Source: Moesziomyces globuligerus (taxonomy: Eukaryota; Basidiomycota; Ustilaginomycetes; Ustilaginales; Ustilaginaceae). Taken from it: a DNA stretch of 64,000 nt. The notes below the pieces were generated by a model. It searched no databases. It saw nothing but the letters and a program-made list of their open reading frames with translations, and was not told the origin of the DNA. The stretch is from contig JARVLF010000015.1 in NCBI GenBank assembly GCA_030849465.1, positions 1,054,001 to 1,118,000 on the forward strand, read 5' to 3'. This document shows, one piece after another, positions 21,076 through 32,500 of this stretch; position 1 is the stretch's first letter, and each line of letters starts with the position of its first letter. A program made the position numbers and the translations under genes.

Positions 21076-22152
21076 TCAATCTAGAAAGACAGAGGTGCCG
21101 AGGCCTGTGCCGTCAAAGCGCATCGGATCGTTCCAAGGTTGTGAGCTCAGGACATCTGGAAAAGCCTCTGGACCTTGAGTCGATTCGTGAGGTGATGATT
21201 GGCTGGAAGATTGCGGCGCTTGCGATGCTTGCCAGAACTTGTCGCCGATAATGTCGCAATGCAGCGTACGGAGAGTGGAAAGCTGAGCCTTCTTGTCGCG
21301 CTTTTCCTGCTTCTTGGTCTCCTTGGCAGCGCGCTTGCGCTCGATCTTGAGCCGCAGCTTTTCATCCTTCGGATTGGCCAAGACGGGGCCCTGGCTCTCT
21401 TCGCTCGCCGCCTCATCCACATCGTTTAGGCCGTCATCCAGCTTGGATGTCGACGAAGAGGACGGCCATGCCTGCGAGTTGGTGAGTGGCTCGGAGACAT
21501 GAGATGTCCAGACTAGCGTTGTGCCTTTTCGGAAGATGGGTGGTAGCTGATCGTAGTTGACGCCAAACTTGGAGTGGAGCATTTCGTGCTTGTCTGCGGA
21601 TACCGTGCCTTCGAGCTCTTTAGTTGCTGCGAGCTCCGTCCTACCGCCCTGGAGGACGAGCGCCCAGAAGGTGGTGTTGTAGAGATTGTTGATGTGCGTG
21701 TCAGCCTGGCGCCAGCTGAAGTAGTCGCGCACCACCTGCTCGTTGGGATACACGACCATTCGACCATCGAAGCTCGGCGGATGCAGTAGCGGCTGGTCAG
21801 GGAAGAATTGCAACCAGTTCCAAACGTATGCAGACGTGAAGAGCGACACGATGTGTGTGGTGATCTTGCTCGTCCGTCTGCTGTAGAGCGTGGTGGACTT
21901 GCGAAGGAGGAAGCTGTATTCGTCACTCTCGCCGAACGCGAGAGCCACTTGACCCTTGAGAGATTGCATCACGTACCTTGCTGCCTCGTTCATCAGCTCG
22001 AGCGCAGCCGCATCGTTGGGCTTGGCAAAGTTGTGCGCCTTGGAGAACTTGTGAAAGCCCTTGCCATCGATGCGAACAACAAGGTATGTATCTGGAATCA
22101 CACTGTCCGGCAGCTCAAAGTTGCGCACGTACGCAAACTTTGTCCCGGCCAT
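21076..22152 (-). CDS. THG1: tRNA(His) guanylyltransferase Thg1
   Basis: Adds the essential extra G-1 to the 5' end of tRNA-His by a 3'-to-5' polymerase-like reaction. The ATG at 22152 gives 358 aa starting MAGTKFAYVRNFE. Catalytic carboxylates sit in VVRIDGKGFHKFSKAH (about 25-40, Asp29) and GESDEYSFLL (74-83, Asp77). RRTSKI (92-97), FDGRMVVYPNEQVVRDYFSWRQADTHINNLYNT (about 128-160) and the KFGVNYD...RKGTTLVW block (195-215) are all family hallmarks. The C-terminal 140 residues are a charged, Lys/Glu-rich and Ser-rich extension beyond the core (yeast Thg1 is 237 aa). The frame is open for 56 codons upstream but has no ATG there. Intronless. Confidence 0.96.
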   Translation of the reverse strand: MAGTKFAYVRNFELPDSVIPDTYLVVRIDGKGFHKFSKAHNFAKPNDAAALELMNEAARYVMQSLKGQVALAFGESDEYSFLLRKSTTLYSRRTSKITTHIVSLFTSAYVWNWLQFFPDQPLLHPPSFDGRMVVYPNEQVVRDYFSWRQADTHINNLYNTTFWALVLQGGRTELAATKELEGTVSADKHEMLHSKFGVNYDQLPPIFRKGTTLVWTSHVSEPLTNSQAWPSSSSTSKLDDGLNDVDEAASEESQGPVLANPKDEKLRLKIERKRAAKETKKQEKRDKKAQLSTLRTLHCDIIGDKFWQASQAPQSSSQSSPHESTQGPEAFPDVLSSQPWNDPMRFDGTGLGTSVFLD

Positions 22153-22460
22153 GATCGCCCTCGAGTGGCTCCGAAGCGAGCTGCCGCACAAGATTCTTCG
22201 TCGAGACGAACAACCCTTCGGCTGCGATGCGGTGAAGAAGGTGAAGAAGATGCTGTTTGTGGAGCTGCTCGTTCTAGATGCTGCCAAAAATTGGCTTTCG
22301 GATGACGGGTAACGGAACACGGCCCTTCCATTTCGGGGCGCGTACCATTCGCGTTCGCTGGACTACCACCCTTCTCTGGACATGTGCTCGTCGTGCTAGA
22401 GCACCGTGTCTCGCATGGTGGCGAAGGAGGAAGGTTACCATGGAGCATGATCCCGGCACA

Positions 22461-22540
22461 TCACATCCGGCTCAGTGAGCCCGAGATCGTATCGCGGTGA
22501 TCACATCCGGCTCAGTGAGCCCGAGATCGTATCGCGGTGA
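22461..22540. repeat. Perfect 40-bp tandem direct duplication
   Basis: Bases 22461-22500 are repeated exactly as 22501-22540 (unit begins TCACATCCGGCTCAGTGAGC and ends ATCGCGGTGA). Each copy contains the 11-bp inverted repeat GCTCAGTGAGC. The junction of the two copies creates the palindrome GTGATCAC. It lies about 310 bp upstream of the Thg1 start and about 200 bp downstream of the next gene's stop at 22740. It could be a recent slippage duplication or a doubled protein-binding site. Confidence 0.95.
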
Positions 22541-22739
22541 GGCCCGAAGGCCGTTGACAAGAAGATTCCTTACCGAAATGGCACTGCCTCGTTAGACTAC
22601 AGCGCTTTAGCGGTCATCACTACAAGCAGCGACCGAAACGCGATGCGGGTAGGGGCTTCAATTAAGTTCGATACAAGTACAGATTGCAAGATAAGGACAG
22701 AGAGGACGGGAGAGAAATGTATGATATGCAGAGGGTCGA

Positions 22740-23627
22740 TCATTCGGACTCGGTGGAAGCCCCCATGTAGATAGGAACGGGGAAGAACAGTGTGCGCCTG
22801 GGGTCAAAGTCAAAGTCTTCGTCCTCGCTCGAGGAGGCGAGAGAGGATCTCAGGGCCGCCGACTTGCTCGAGGGTGAGTGTGCGACCATGAGGTCGATAG
22901 GCTCCATCAGCACGTTGGACGTCGATGGGCGCGTAGGTGTTGTGTCGGCGTCATACAGGCCGAGCGCTTCCATTCTTCGGTAGTGGCTTGCGCCGAGACC
23001 AGTGAGCTTCTTGGCGAGTGAGGGGCGATTGCGGACTTCAAGTGTGCGGCCCTTGGCAATCGGAGTACGCGGTGTGCTCGGGACAAAGGCATTGGTGGGT
23101 GTGACGGGGAAGTCTTCGTCCTCCTCCTCGATGTCCGAGGATGAGGTAGAAAGGTGAGAGAGCGTCGGCGAGCGGCCCTCGAGGGCGTACAGGGCATCCT
23201 GTCTCGCGCATTTGCGAGAGCAGTAGATCTCTGTCGTTGATGACGAGGAGCCGCTGGTGCTGGGGCGAACGTCGGCTCCGCAGAAGCAAGCAGCTCGGGT
23301 CACAGACCTGCGCGTGTTCTCTCTGCAGCTGTAGTAGCCGTCGTCACTCGACGAGCTAGACGAAGCAGCGGTGGTGCGCGATGATCGACGCGACTCGACA
23401 AGCTTCAAGGGCGCAGGTTTCTTGCGCTCGCGTCGCTCATTGTACGTTTTGGTGCTGTTGAGGGTGATGGACGAGGTGCGCGGCGGAGGCTTTGGAATGG
23501 CGTCCAAGGAGGGCAGCAGGAGGTCATCGAGGGACGAAGCGCTGCTCGCAAGTGAGATTCTACTGAAGCTCGAAGACGCCGACGCGATGGTGGAGTCTGA
23601 GAACCTGGACGAGAGCATGACGGTCAT
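22740..23627 (-). CDS. Orphan Ser-rich protein with a single CxC...CxxxC cysteine motif
   Basis: The ATG at 23627 (MTVMLSS) gives 295 aa. The open frame extends upstream but without an ATG, and a second in-frame ATG follows at 23618. Ser-rich segments surround a compact Cys motif at about 114-140: AACFCGADVR, then EIYCSRKCARQDALYAL. This gives C-x-C-x19-C-x3-C, which could bind one zinc ion in the manner of small zinc ribbons. Acidic runs (EEEDEDF, SSEDEDFDFD) and many Ser/Thr-Pro sites follow, with ASHYRRMEALGLYD near 220-233. No known domain recognised. A TATAA-like element lies about 130 bp upstream of the ATG (near 23760, minus strand). Likely nuclear or cytosolic, but this is inference. 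Confidence 0.7.
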   Translation of the reverse strand: MTVMLSSRFSDSTIASASSSFSRISLASSASSLDDLLLPSLDAIPKPPPRTSSITLNSTKTYNERRERKKPAPLKLVESRRSSRTTAASSSSSSDDGYYSCRENTRRSVTRAACFCGADVRPSTSGSSSSTTEIYCSRKCARQDALYALEGRSPTLSHLSTSSSDIEEEDEDFPVTPTNAFVPSTPRTPIAKGRTLEVRNRPSLAKKLTGLGASHYRRMEALGLYDADTTPTRPSTSNVLMEPIDLMVAHSPSSKSAALRSSLASSSEDEDFDFDPRRTLFFPVPIYMGASTESE

Positions 23628-26600
23628 CTCTGAGCAAGTAGAGCAGAAAGGGAAGAGGAATGAGAGGCTGCTCTTGATGTAGGGAAAGGAGCGGGAGATG
23701 GTGATTAGGAGAGTCTGATGGGTCGATGGGGTGTCAATAAGCACACTCAGGTGTCTGATTATATGTCATCGTCAAGTGGACCGCCATAGATCAGCTCATT
23801 GACGACAGCTGCAAGCGCTGCAGGAGTAGCCAAGCCAAGTCGGAGCGTTGGCAAAGCTGGGCAGGACCGGTGGCGGAAGCCGACCGAGGCTGGTTTTTGG
23901 TCGAGGATGAGCCTTGTGAAGCATGCGGACCTGCAGAAGCGAGCAGAGTCGTGGTGGCGTTTGCTCTCGAAGGGGCACCGGACGAGAGGCTGCAGCAGCC
24001 GGCACGGCACAAAGGGACAGAAGGCACAGGGACGCAAGATTGGCGCCTGCCAGATCAGGCGGCAAGATAAATTAGGCAACCCTCCGCCCCATGCCGTCAG
24101 CATGGAACCAACCAGCCGAGCTGGAGGGCTTCGAAGCAGCGCGGGACGCTGAGAACGCTGATGAGCCTGCGACACAAGCATGTGCGGGGCACGGCGGGGT
24201 CTGAGTCGGGGCACCCGAAGCTGTGGATCTGCACCTCTGTTGGCGAGATTGACACTCCGCCTCTGTCTCCTGGCGTCGGTCGGACCCAAGCTAAAGACGG
24301 AGCCAGCCCAGCTTCGCGCAGCAGGCGGAACTTGCAAGTCCGACCAGCACCAAAGTAGAGAGGCAAGCACACAGAAGACGGGGAGGGGAGGAATAGACTC
24401 AGTCCTGGCGACGGGGAGAAGGCCGTCTGAAGCTGCGCATAAGATTCCTGGGAACCGAAGGTGTTGTGGCGGCAGGCGGAGTTTGGAGCGGAGATCTTCG
24501 CTTCAGACCGCCAGAGTGCACGATACCGTAGAGCCAGAGCGGACGGCGATTTCCACCCAGTGTCGGAGTGGACCGCGGAAGCAGAGGGAGAGCAAGGAGC
24601 AGAAGCAGGAGGCCGCGTCGGGGCAATGGAAGCGACGCCCTGGTGCAGTGCAGGCAGCGGCTGGGCTGGACGTCCAGCGCAGCCCGTTGCCGTGTTTGGC
24701 AAAAAGAACCGCGCCCAAAGTCCAGTCACCGCGGCGCTGTCAAATCCACTAGCCCGATTGAGTCGGGGTCTCCGACGGGACGCCTGGCGTGCGAGATTGA
24801 CGGCGCTGCCAATCATGATTCGATGGTTCGAGAGGCCGGCAGCCGCTGGGCCCCTCGCAGCGACGCTTGCTTTTGGTCTCCTGCCCCGGGCCCTCGTCGT
24901 GGGCAAAGTCCACGAGCTAGCAATCAACCTCTCGCACCTCGCAGTCTTGCCAATTTTAGAAGTTCTCGACCTCAACGCTTGCGGCGTTCCTCGGCGGGGT
25001 CCGGAGGCCGATTCGCTCTACACTCGCTACGAGGAAAGGCCAGCCCCTCTCTCCCGTGCCAGCACAATTCGAGGATGAGCCCCGAAATTCCGACTGATAA
25101 GTAGCCATGTCTGGTGAAGGTACAACGATAAGAGCACGATGGCGCCTCGTTGCTCGAACGATTCGCAACAGGGCGTAGGTGTGCATGCATGCTTGGCTGA
25201 TGTGGCTTGCAGGCTGATGAATACAGTACACGGGGATGGAAGATGCGTTGCTTCCGTAGTCTGCCAACACGCGCCCAAACGCCAGACGCCTGCCTCGACG
25301 CGTCTGAGACCAACACTTGAGTCGCGCACGCGAATTCCCTCACTTCACACCGCGAGACAGCAGCGTCGTTTAAAAAAAAAATCCCACAAGATTGACTTTC
25401 GCTTGTGCTGTAAGCGAGGCCAGCTAGGCCCGGAGCAGCTTTCTAGCCGAAGACGAGGTCGGAGAGGCTCCTGCTCTCCTGCCGAACGACCCAACGACCA
25501 AACGGCGTTGGAGATTTCGCAGTCCGCTTGACAGTCTGAGCCGCTGCCAAGCCTGAACACTCAGGCCCTTTGTCGGTGCAGTTTCTCAACTCACAGACTG
25601 GACTTATCCTCGGGACAACACATTCAGGACGCAACAATCGACCAGGTCCGCCAAACCCGCACGCCGATTGTGAGGAAGTACCTTCACGTCATCGCTCGGC
25701 CCAGAGATTCCTGTGGCGCCTCCAGTCCCTACTGGTTGCTATTCGATCGCCCGACTCGAGACGCTACGAATCGCGCGATCAGTGCAGGATTGCTGAAGCC
25801 AAAGCAACGCGGCCGCAAGGCGTGGAGGGTCGTGCAGTCCACCTACGGCTGCGGTAAAATTGATCGGAAGTGCTGGACTGCTGCAATGCGGTGCGCTGCG
25901 ATGCGGCCAGAACGTGATCTCCCCGTCTCGAACAGCAGCAGATCCGGAAAGCTGGTTTAGCATTGGGGTGTGCACCTGCTGTAATTGGTGGGGAAGGCTG
26001 CAGGGATGCAGGGCTCTCCCGGCTCACAGGCGCTTGCAAGCCGGCAGGAGGGCGAGATCGCAAATTTCCCAGTCCCGGTGAATCGGTTCCGCGTGTCAAA
26101 CATGCAAGGGGTCCCACTTGCCCAGCTCCGCACGCAAGCAACTATCACTCTCAGATTGGCTGCCTTAAACCTCGCATCGCTGGACGAATCTCAGCCAGAC
26201 GCGAGCTGGCACGTTACAGGCATCTCGTTCGGTCAGAATCCGGTCTCCGGCCACTCGCTAGCCCTTCGAGTTGTCCAGGCCTGCTTCTGTCGACGTTTTC
26301 TGCCGCAGCAACTCCTCACTTTGGGCCCGGTGGCTGAGAACCTTGGCCGTGCCTTGTACAGTAGCCTATCGTGCGATTCCAAACGCCACCACTACCAACG
26401 ACGTGTTTCGCAGAGCCCCTGACATCACATCTCCGAGCCATCTCGCTCGCTTACTTTGTCTGCCTCAAGCGACTCCGAGGTGAACGCTCTCGCTTGCGCT
26501 GGCCTTCATGCCTCGGTGATGGCGCTCCCGTGAGCTTCGCTGTCATGGCTTTCTTCCCTTTAAACCAGCACGTGCCCCGACGTTCTGTGCGGCGCTGCCT

Positions 26601-27529
26601 TGTTCACAATATCATTGATGAGTCAATCAAGCGCACACACGCTTCACCTGAAATGCTATGAGATCTTCACGTCATCCTATCCGAGCAGGTGACGCTAATG
26701 CTCGTTTTCAGATAATGGCCACGTCGTTGAGTCGCAAAGCGACCGCTCAGCTGCGACGAGGGAGGTGTAGGCAGGAGATCGCACTCAGATCTCATAACTC
26801 CAGTCCGTTTTGCCGCCTGTCGCGCTCGCATACGCGCCGGGATCAGCGCCTGCTTGTGCGCTCTGACGGTCATGGGAGCCGTACTCCCTGTGCCGACGCG
26901 GATCTATGTGGCGTGGACCGGCAGGTACGCGCGTACGCACAAGCGAGCGACAGGTCGGTAAGGAGCACCGTGATGTGCAGGGTCCACGTTTCACCCTCCT
27001 GTCACGACGTCGATCCTTCTCCTTGCCTCGGCAAGGGTCTCTGAGTGGGAGACCGACGTAAAGGGTCGCCTCCTGCCTATTCCAAGCGCGTGGGACTTCC
27101 GCCAGATCTCAGTCCGGCTTCGCGGCTATTGCGAAGCGAGGTAGGAGATCGCATCTTCGTCTGCTTTCCAGGTATGGCGAACACTCGCTTCGACGATGCT
27201 CGGATGGGCTCGCCGAAACACCACGACGGTGCTCGATCGAGGGCTTCATAATCTACAGCAGGGATCGTGATCCGCGTCTCCTGCAGCGCTGGTGTTTCAA
27301 TTTAAATTCGGAAAAATGTCATTCAAAATTAGGGCCAATTTTATCTCATCAGAAATGAGGCTGCCCCTTGTGGACGTACGAAAAGCAAAGCACGGGATCC
27401 CGTTGTCAGAGTCCATACGGAAGAGTGATGCTCACCTCACCTCTGCGATTGGATGCATACGTCGAGCCTGCATTACAGGAGTGACTCGCTACGACCAAGA
27501 GCTGACCGCGCAGTAAATTCGAGAGACAA
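23628..27529. other. 3.9-kb region without a recognisable gene
   Basis: Both strands carry many overlapping frames of 60-290 codons. None shows a known domain, a consistent codon pattern or a good start, and frames are interrupted at random. Locally there is an A-rich run at about 25370-25381. An AT-rich patch at 27295-27350 includes the palindrome AATTTAAATT. I see no tRNA, snRNA or transposase signature. The longest frame (24097-24975, minus) is Pro/Ser/Arg-rich and looks non-coding. Confidence 0.5.
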
Positions 27530-29473
27530 TCAGGTCTCGGCCGATAGAACTACGCTGGCTGTGGTGGCAGCGGATGAGCGACGTCGGAAGCCTTCCGCAA
27601 AGATCTGCATCACCGTATCGTCTCCGAAGCCTTCTGAATCGCGGGACCTGCGGCTGGAAATCGATCGAGAGACGTGTTGAGAAAGCCATGGATCGAGCGG
27701 GCTGCCTGGACTGTCGTCGTTCTCGTCCCAACTGTTTCGACCAAATTCGAAGCTGCATGGCGACACCGGCACGTCGAGACATGCTGACCGCGCATGGCCG
27801 CGTCGAGGATCGAGCAGGGCCGGGGGAAAGGACTCCACAGGACTCGCGGTGTCGTATTCCGAGAAGCGCTGCAAGATGCTCGAGTAAGCGTCTTCGAAAT
27901 CGTAAGCTGCTTCCTGTCTCGGCAGCGTTCCGCCCTCTTCGTCCGTATGCGCAGGGTCCGGGCTGAGGGCGTAGCTGTCGATGAATGACGAGGTGGAGAA
28001 GCCAGAACTGAAGTCGGGACCGTATGCGCTTCCATTTGCGGCGACTGGGGACAAGTAGCGAGACGTGAGGACCGGAGTGGAAGCTTCTTCATTATACCCT
28101 TTGCATGCTGGACGTTGGAGCGCGTTGCGCTCACTGATATTTTGCAGCTCGAGCTGCTCGAGTAGGCGGATCGTGGCAAGGATTGAATGGCTGGACGACC
28201 TCCTGTAGTCGGCTCGGCTGCAGGCCAGATGTTGGCTACCCTCTATAGCGTCCTGGATGCAGAACAGCCACTGCCTCATCTCCGTCACACTCGGCGAAGT
28301 CAGGGAGCATACCGTTTTCTCCTGAATGCCGCCGCTCTGAAGACGAGGCGAATCGTGGTCCGGATGAGTCGATTTGAAACCTTTTCGTAGAGGCTGATCA
28401 GCGTGTTGGCCTGTCACGGTGATCCGCCAGTGCGCCGGATGATTTGGAGCTTCTTGATCCTCTGCGTCGCGACGACTGTGCCTCATCTCCACAGTACTGT
28501 CCGCTGTGATACGGATCCGGAATAGCGCAGTCGGGTTCTTCCTGTGAGAGTGATCTAGGGCACTGAAGCTGCGGGGATAGAGGCTGAGGTACGTTTCTGG
28601 CTCGCTCCCACCAGCACGCGGCGAGGATTTCGGAGTATGTAGAAAGTCGGAACCAGAAGAGTTTGACGACTTGCTGTGGGAGTCATGACCGTCTGATCCC
28701 GAGTCTGATATAGCCCATTCAGAAGGAGGCACCCATCGAGAGCGGCCATCGAGGCTGAGTGGCACCGAAGGCGGCACAAAGCAGCTGAGTTTGTTGTTGT
28801 CGAACGGCGAAGGATCGCTAGCTCCCGGGCTGGCGAGATAGAAGGTTGGGATGGACGCTGAATGGAACAGATCGTGCTCTCCTCCCGTTACCGCGAACGG
28901 ATCGCTCTTCGAACCAGAGGTGGTGACCCGCTCGAGGACAGCAAATACCGCCTGGCTTGGCCCGTTGAAGTCGTCCAGTGATGACTGTCGCCTCCTTCGG
29001 CTCCTTTCAAAACCTTCGACGAACCCTTTTTGGCAGCTGCTAGGATTCTCCCAAGTAAGCTCGCCCTTCTTCACGATGAGCCTCGGTGCGACTGCCTCCT
29101 CTTGAAGCCTCGAAGACAGTGAGTCTACTGAAGGATGCTGCTTCATAGCAGAAGAGCTAGAGCTACGATCGCCGTCTTCCGTATTGACATGTTCGCTCGA
29201 GACGGAGAAGGAGCTGTAGGGATGCTGCGAATACTCGGGTAGTGTCGAGTTCCATGCTGTCCATGCCGACAGATCCTCCGTTGTCGACTTTGCGACGACC
29301 GAAGTCCAATCTCCGGCCCATGATTGCCGCACGGGGGCATCGCTTATCGACGCCATGGACGAAGGACTCTTCCCATTAGATCTCACTAGGTGTAAGTTGG
29401 CGGGCCGGGAAAAGATCTTCCGCGCCGAAAAGGGCGTCCTTCTGGGATGATTCAATGTCATCGTTGAAGCCAT
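27530..29473 (-). CDS. Orphan Ser-rich protein with a weak PH-like segment
   Basis: The ATG at 29473 (MASTMTLNHPRRTP) gives 647 aa. The frame also has an ATG at 29578, but a TATATA element lies between the two starts, favouring the inner one. Mostly Ser/Asp/Pro-rich. An ordered part at about 316-412 has beta-like strands (ALFRIRITADSTVEMRH, HWRITVTG), a variable loop, then SVTEMRQWLFCIQDAIEG. This strand pattern and closing amphipathic helix with a central Trp resemble a degenerate pleckstrin-homology domain. Another helix follows (SILATIRLLEQLELQNISE). The C-terminus is acidic and Ser-rich. No confident homologue recognised; the PH suggestion is tentative. It sits alone between two large gene-free stretches. 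Confidence 0.7.
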   Translation of the reverse strand: MASTMTLNHPRRTPFSARKIFSRPANLHLVRSNGKSPSSMASISDAPVRQSWAGDWTSVVAKSTTEDLSAWTAWNSTLPEYSQHPYSSFSVSSEHVNTEDGDRSSSSSAMKQHPSVDSLSSRLQEEAVAPRLIVKKGELTWENPSSCQKGFVEGFERSRRRRQSSLDDFNGPSQAVFAVLERVTTSGSKSDPFAVTGGEHDLFHSASIPTFYLASPGASDPSPFDNNKLSCFVPPSVPLSLDGRSRWVPPSEWAISDSGSDGHDSHSKSSNSSGSDFLHTPKSSPRAGGSEPETYLSLYPRSFSALDHSHRKNPTALFRIRITADSTVEMRHSRRDAEDQEAPNHPAHWRITVTGQHADQPLRKGFKSTHPDHDSPRLQSGGIQEKTVCSLTSPSVTEMRQWLFCIQDAIEGSQHLACSRADYRRSSSHSILATIRLLEQLELQNISERNALQRPACKGYNEEASTPVLTSRYLSPVAANGSAYGPDFSSGFSTSSFIDSYALSPDPAHTDEEGGTLPRQEAAYDFEDAYSSILQRFSEYDTASPVESFPPALLDPRRGHARSACLDVPVSPCSFEFGRNSWDENDDSPGSPLDPWLSQHVSRSISSRRSRDSEGFGDDTVMQIFAEGFRRRSSAATTASVVLSAET

Positions 29474-29550
29474 CTCGGTATGTTTGAAAAAGTTGGTGGG
29501 AGAAGTTCGGTTCGTGGAGGCGAAGGGGCAAGTAAGCAGGAAGCCACTTG

Positions 29551-29560
29551 AAATATATAC
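29551..29560 (-). promoter_or_regulatory. TATA-like element
   Basis: The minus strand reads GTATATATTT about 80 bp upstream of the ATG at 29473. Position and sequence fit a TATA box, and this argues against the longer in-frame start at 29578, which it would lie within. Confidence 0.5.
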
Positions 29561-29578
29561 GCAAGAATCATCAGGCAT

Positions 29579-32500
29579 CGCATCGGCTGAGCACGCATAT
29601 TACGAAAGGATTGAGAGAGCAGGGAAGATGACAAAGGGAAGAGAATGAGAAGGAGCAAAAGGACACCTGGCGAGCTAGTGACCCCGGAGAGAAACACCAA
29701 GGGCAAATTTGCCGAATGCGGGCTCCTTTGTCATACACCGGTGATGGGCTGCCAAAGAGAGCTGCAGTCCGCACGGAGACTCGAGGCTGTGCTACTCTTT
29801 TCTTGCAGTACAGGAAGTGCGGCCGGGAATTGGTAGCAAGACTGAATGCAGCTGAACAAAGCAAAGGAGGTACCTTTCTATCTGCGTGGGAATGGAGACT
29901 TTGCTAGATCTGTCGCATCCGGTCGACATCGACGTAGTCGAGCGGGCAGCAGAGCTCTGTCTTCAGTGATTGAAAGCAACAAAGGGACTCATGATCGCAT
30001 ACTCATGACCGCATAGTTTCGCAATGAGTGTCTTTGTTTGATGGGCCCTTTGTCTGTCCAAATGTGCGCGACGTGGGAACATGAATCGGGATCGGTGAAG
30101 GCGGTATTGACGATCTCGATTGTGGTCCGCTCTTTTCGGTCGAACAAAGTCAGATTTTAGAAATGGCGATTTGGTTCGCCTGGTTGGTCCTGAAAACTGC
30201 CAGCTGGTCTGGACTTGCAAAAACGCGGGAAGGGCAAGATGAGACGGGACGGGTGCAGGAGCAATCAGGCCTGAAGCGAGCCGACTGAGCTGAAAAGCTG
30301 CAGGCGAGGCCAATGTATACCCCTGACATGAGACATTTTCCACGTTGCCGCTCAGAAATCGTCGTTGGCGAGACCGACAGTTTTGTTTGGCTTCCATGTA
30401 TTGCTCGGCAACCACGCGGAAACGGTCGGGTCCTACGCCCAAGCTGCAGGCGGGGCCCAACTTTGCAATCGAGATTCAGGTCCCGTACCTGGCGACATGT
30501 GGTCGTGTCTGCTTGTTATGCCCAGTCGCGATCTTGGGGCTGCCCTTGTGCTGCGAGAGGGGAGAGCGGGCGGGGGGCATCAGGAAAGACTCCGTCCCGG
30601 GCTTGCCGTGTGAATGAAGTGCCTGCATTGTCGGGCGAATGGAGCTTCCTAACGAATCGCAGCGGCAAAATTGTTTGTTGCATCCACGGAAAGTCCGACA
30701 GAGTGCACTAGTGATGGTAGTCTGTCGAGGCCGAACACTAGGCTGTCGTGATGTAACTATTTCAGGTCGATCCTATGTCTCACAATCGCCTGGTCGGAGG
30801 TGTCAGGGGGAACGGGGCACCTTTGGTTCCATCGTCAGAGACAGGCAGCGCGAGGGCCGAAGAAACAGCGGCAGTCAGTCAGGCTCGACCACACGAGAGG
30901 CGTAAGGCTCGCTTCCTCGCGATTTCGACGATCGCGTTGCTTGTTTGAAGAAAGAATAAAGTCGAGAAGATGCAGTCGATTGCCTAAGTTTAAGCTGCGC
31001 TTGGATCGCAGAGGCTCGAGTGGTGACGGGCTCCGCCCATGAGGATTTCACGAGCGGTCGAGTTAGGCGTAGCTTGGTCGCTACGATGGTTTAGCAGCTT
31101 CCTGGCGGGTTGGTGCAAATTGACACCAAACGCCTCTGCAAGACTGCACGCCACGAGCGGGTCGCCTTGCCGTGCGACGCGCGGTCCCGCCTGCAAGCTG
31201 GCCCAAGCTTGCCAAGCTCAAGCAGCGGTCAGCGCGGCGGTTTCCGGGCAAGTCCGTAGGAGTAGCTAGATCGACGCTCGACGGTCCTAAAGCTTGGCTT
31301 TGAAGCGCAAGCATCGCTCAGCTGGCGGACAGCGGTAAGGCGCATGGGCCGCATCAACGTGCAGCCGTAGTCGCAGGGCTTTCCACGCGTCTGCGCTAGA
31401 AGGAGTTGGAACGCATTGCCGTGTCAACCGGCAAGAGGTGATGAGCCACATGACAGCCGAGCCAAATTCCGGGCCGACACGTCGAGTCGACGCGGCGCAG
31501 CCGCACGCAGTCTTGACGCCTCAGTGCATGCGACATGGCCCAGCCTGCCAGAAAGCGACAGCGCGAGTGTCGGTGCTGCGGTCCAGGCAACCGTCCCGGA
31601 GGTTTGTAGCTCAAGCTACTCCTTGGCTCGTCTGCGCATGCAGCTGTTCTTCGCCGCCCTCACTGCTGCCCCTGACTTGCGAGCCACGCCATCATCCCAC
31701 TCTGCTGCGCCTGGCCGCTGCAATGATCGCGTGGGCGTCATGCGACCTCGGCTCACGGCCTGCAGTGGCTGCGAGTGCATTGCATGGAGCGAGCATATCT
31801 TCGCACCTAAACTTCTGCGCATGAAAGACGCGGGCAAGTGCGTCCGTGTTTTACGCCGGAAGAGCTCCGAGAGACCGAACCGCACACCGTCGGCATCGAG
31901 ATCTTGAGCAGGCACACCCTGCGCTCAGGAAAAGATGAGGTCCATCTGGTACGTAGGGCCGGCCGGACGCCTTACGCACACCGCAGCTCACCCGCTTACC
32001 GAACGCGCAGTCAGGGCCGGGAAAGTGTGAAATTCAGGGACCGCTGTTGCCCCTTGCTGTCGAACGTCTGTCATGCGCCCCCTTCCGCCCACACGCTGAC
32101 GCTGCGAACGGAGCGGAGCAGCAGAGCACGGGAGAGCGCTGCACATCGCATTGCAGGCGCACTGCACTCGCTCTTGGGCCGTCTCGGTTCACCTGCCCAC
32201 GAACCCACAAAATGGAACTTGGGAAAATGGCCATTTGTCGTAATTTGAATCGGCCCCCTCGCGTTCTGTACCCCTTGAAGGCTGACTGTGGACTGCATTC
32301 CCTCTGGCTTCACCTTGCCGCTGCAGTTGGACACGGTTGGCCCGAAGAATGGCCTGCTGTAGCTCGCCTGTCTGAGCCTTCTCCTGCCTCCGCTGCCACA
32401 CGGCTGCCGATACGCCAACCCCGCTCGTACCCTTTTTGCTCTCGAAGTGCGTCCACGCTGCGGACGAGCCACATACAGCCCACCACCCGGACCGCTTCCG

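Noticed and set aside
22153..22320. Possible mitochondrial presequence extending Thg1 upstream
   Set aside because: The 56 extra codons are Ser/Arg-rich like a presequence, but the stretch begins at a GTG, contains no ATG, and a TAG closes the frame at 22363-22365.
24097..24975. 292-codon frame in the gene-free region (minus strand)
   Set aside because: Ser/Pro/Arg-rich without any motif, overlapped by equally long frames on the other strand; codon pattern not convincing.
24000..27529. Decayed transposon in the gene-free stretch
   Set aside because: No terminal repeats, target duplications, transposase or reverse transcriptase motifs could be found by eye; a repeat-library search would be needed.
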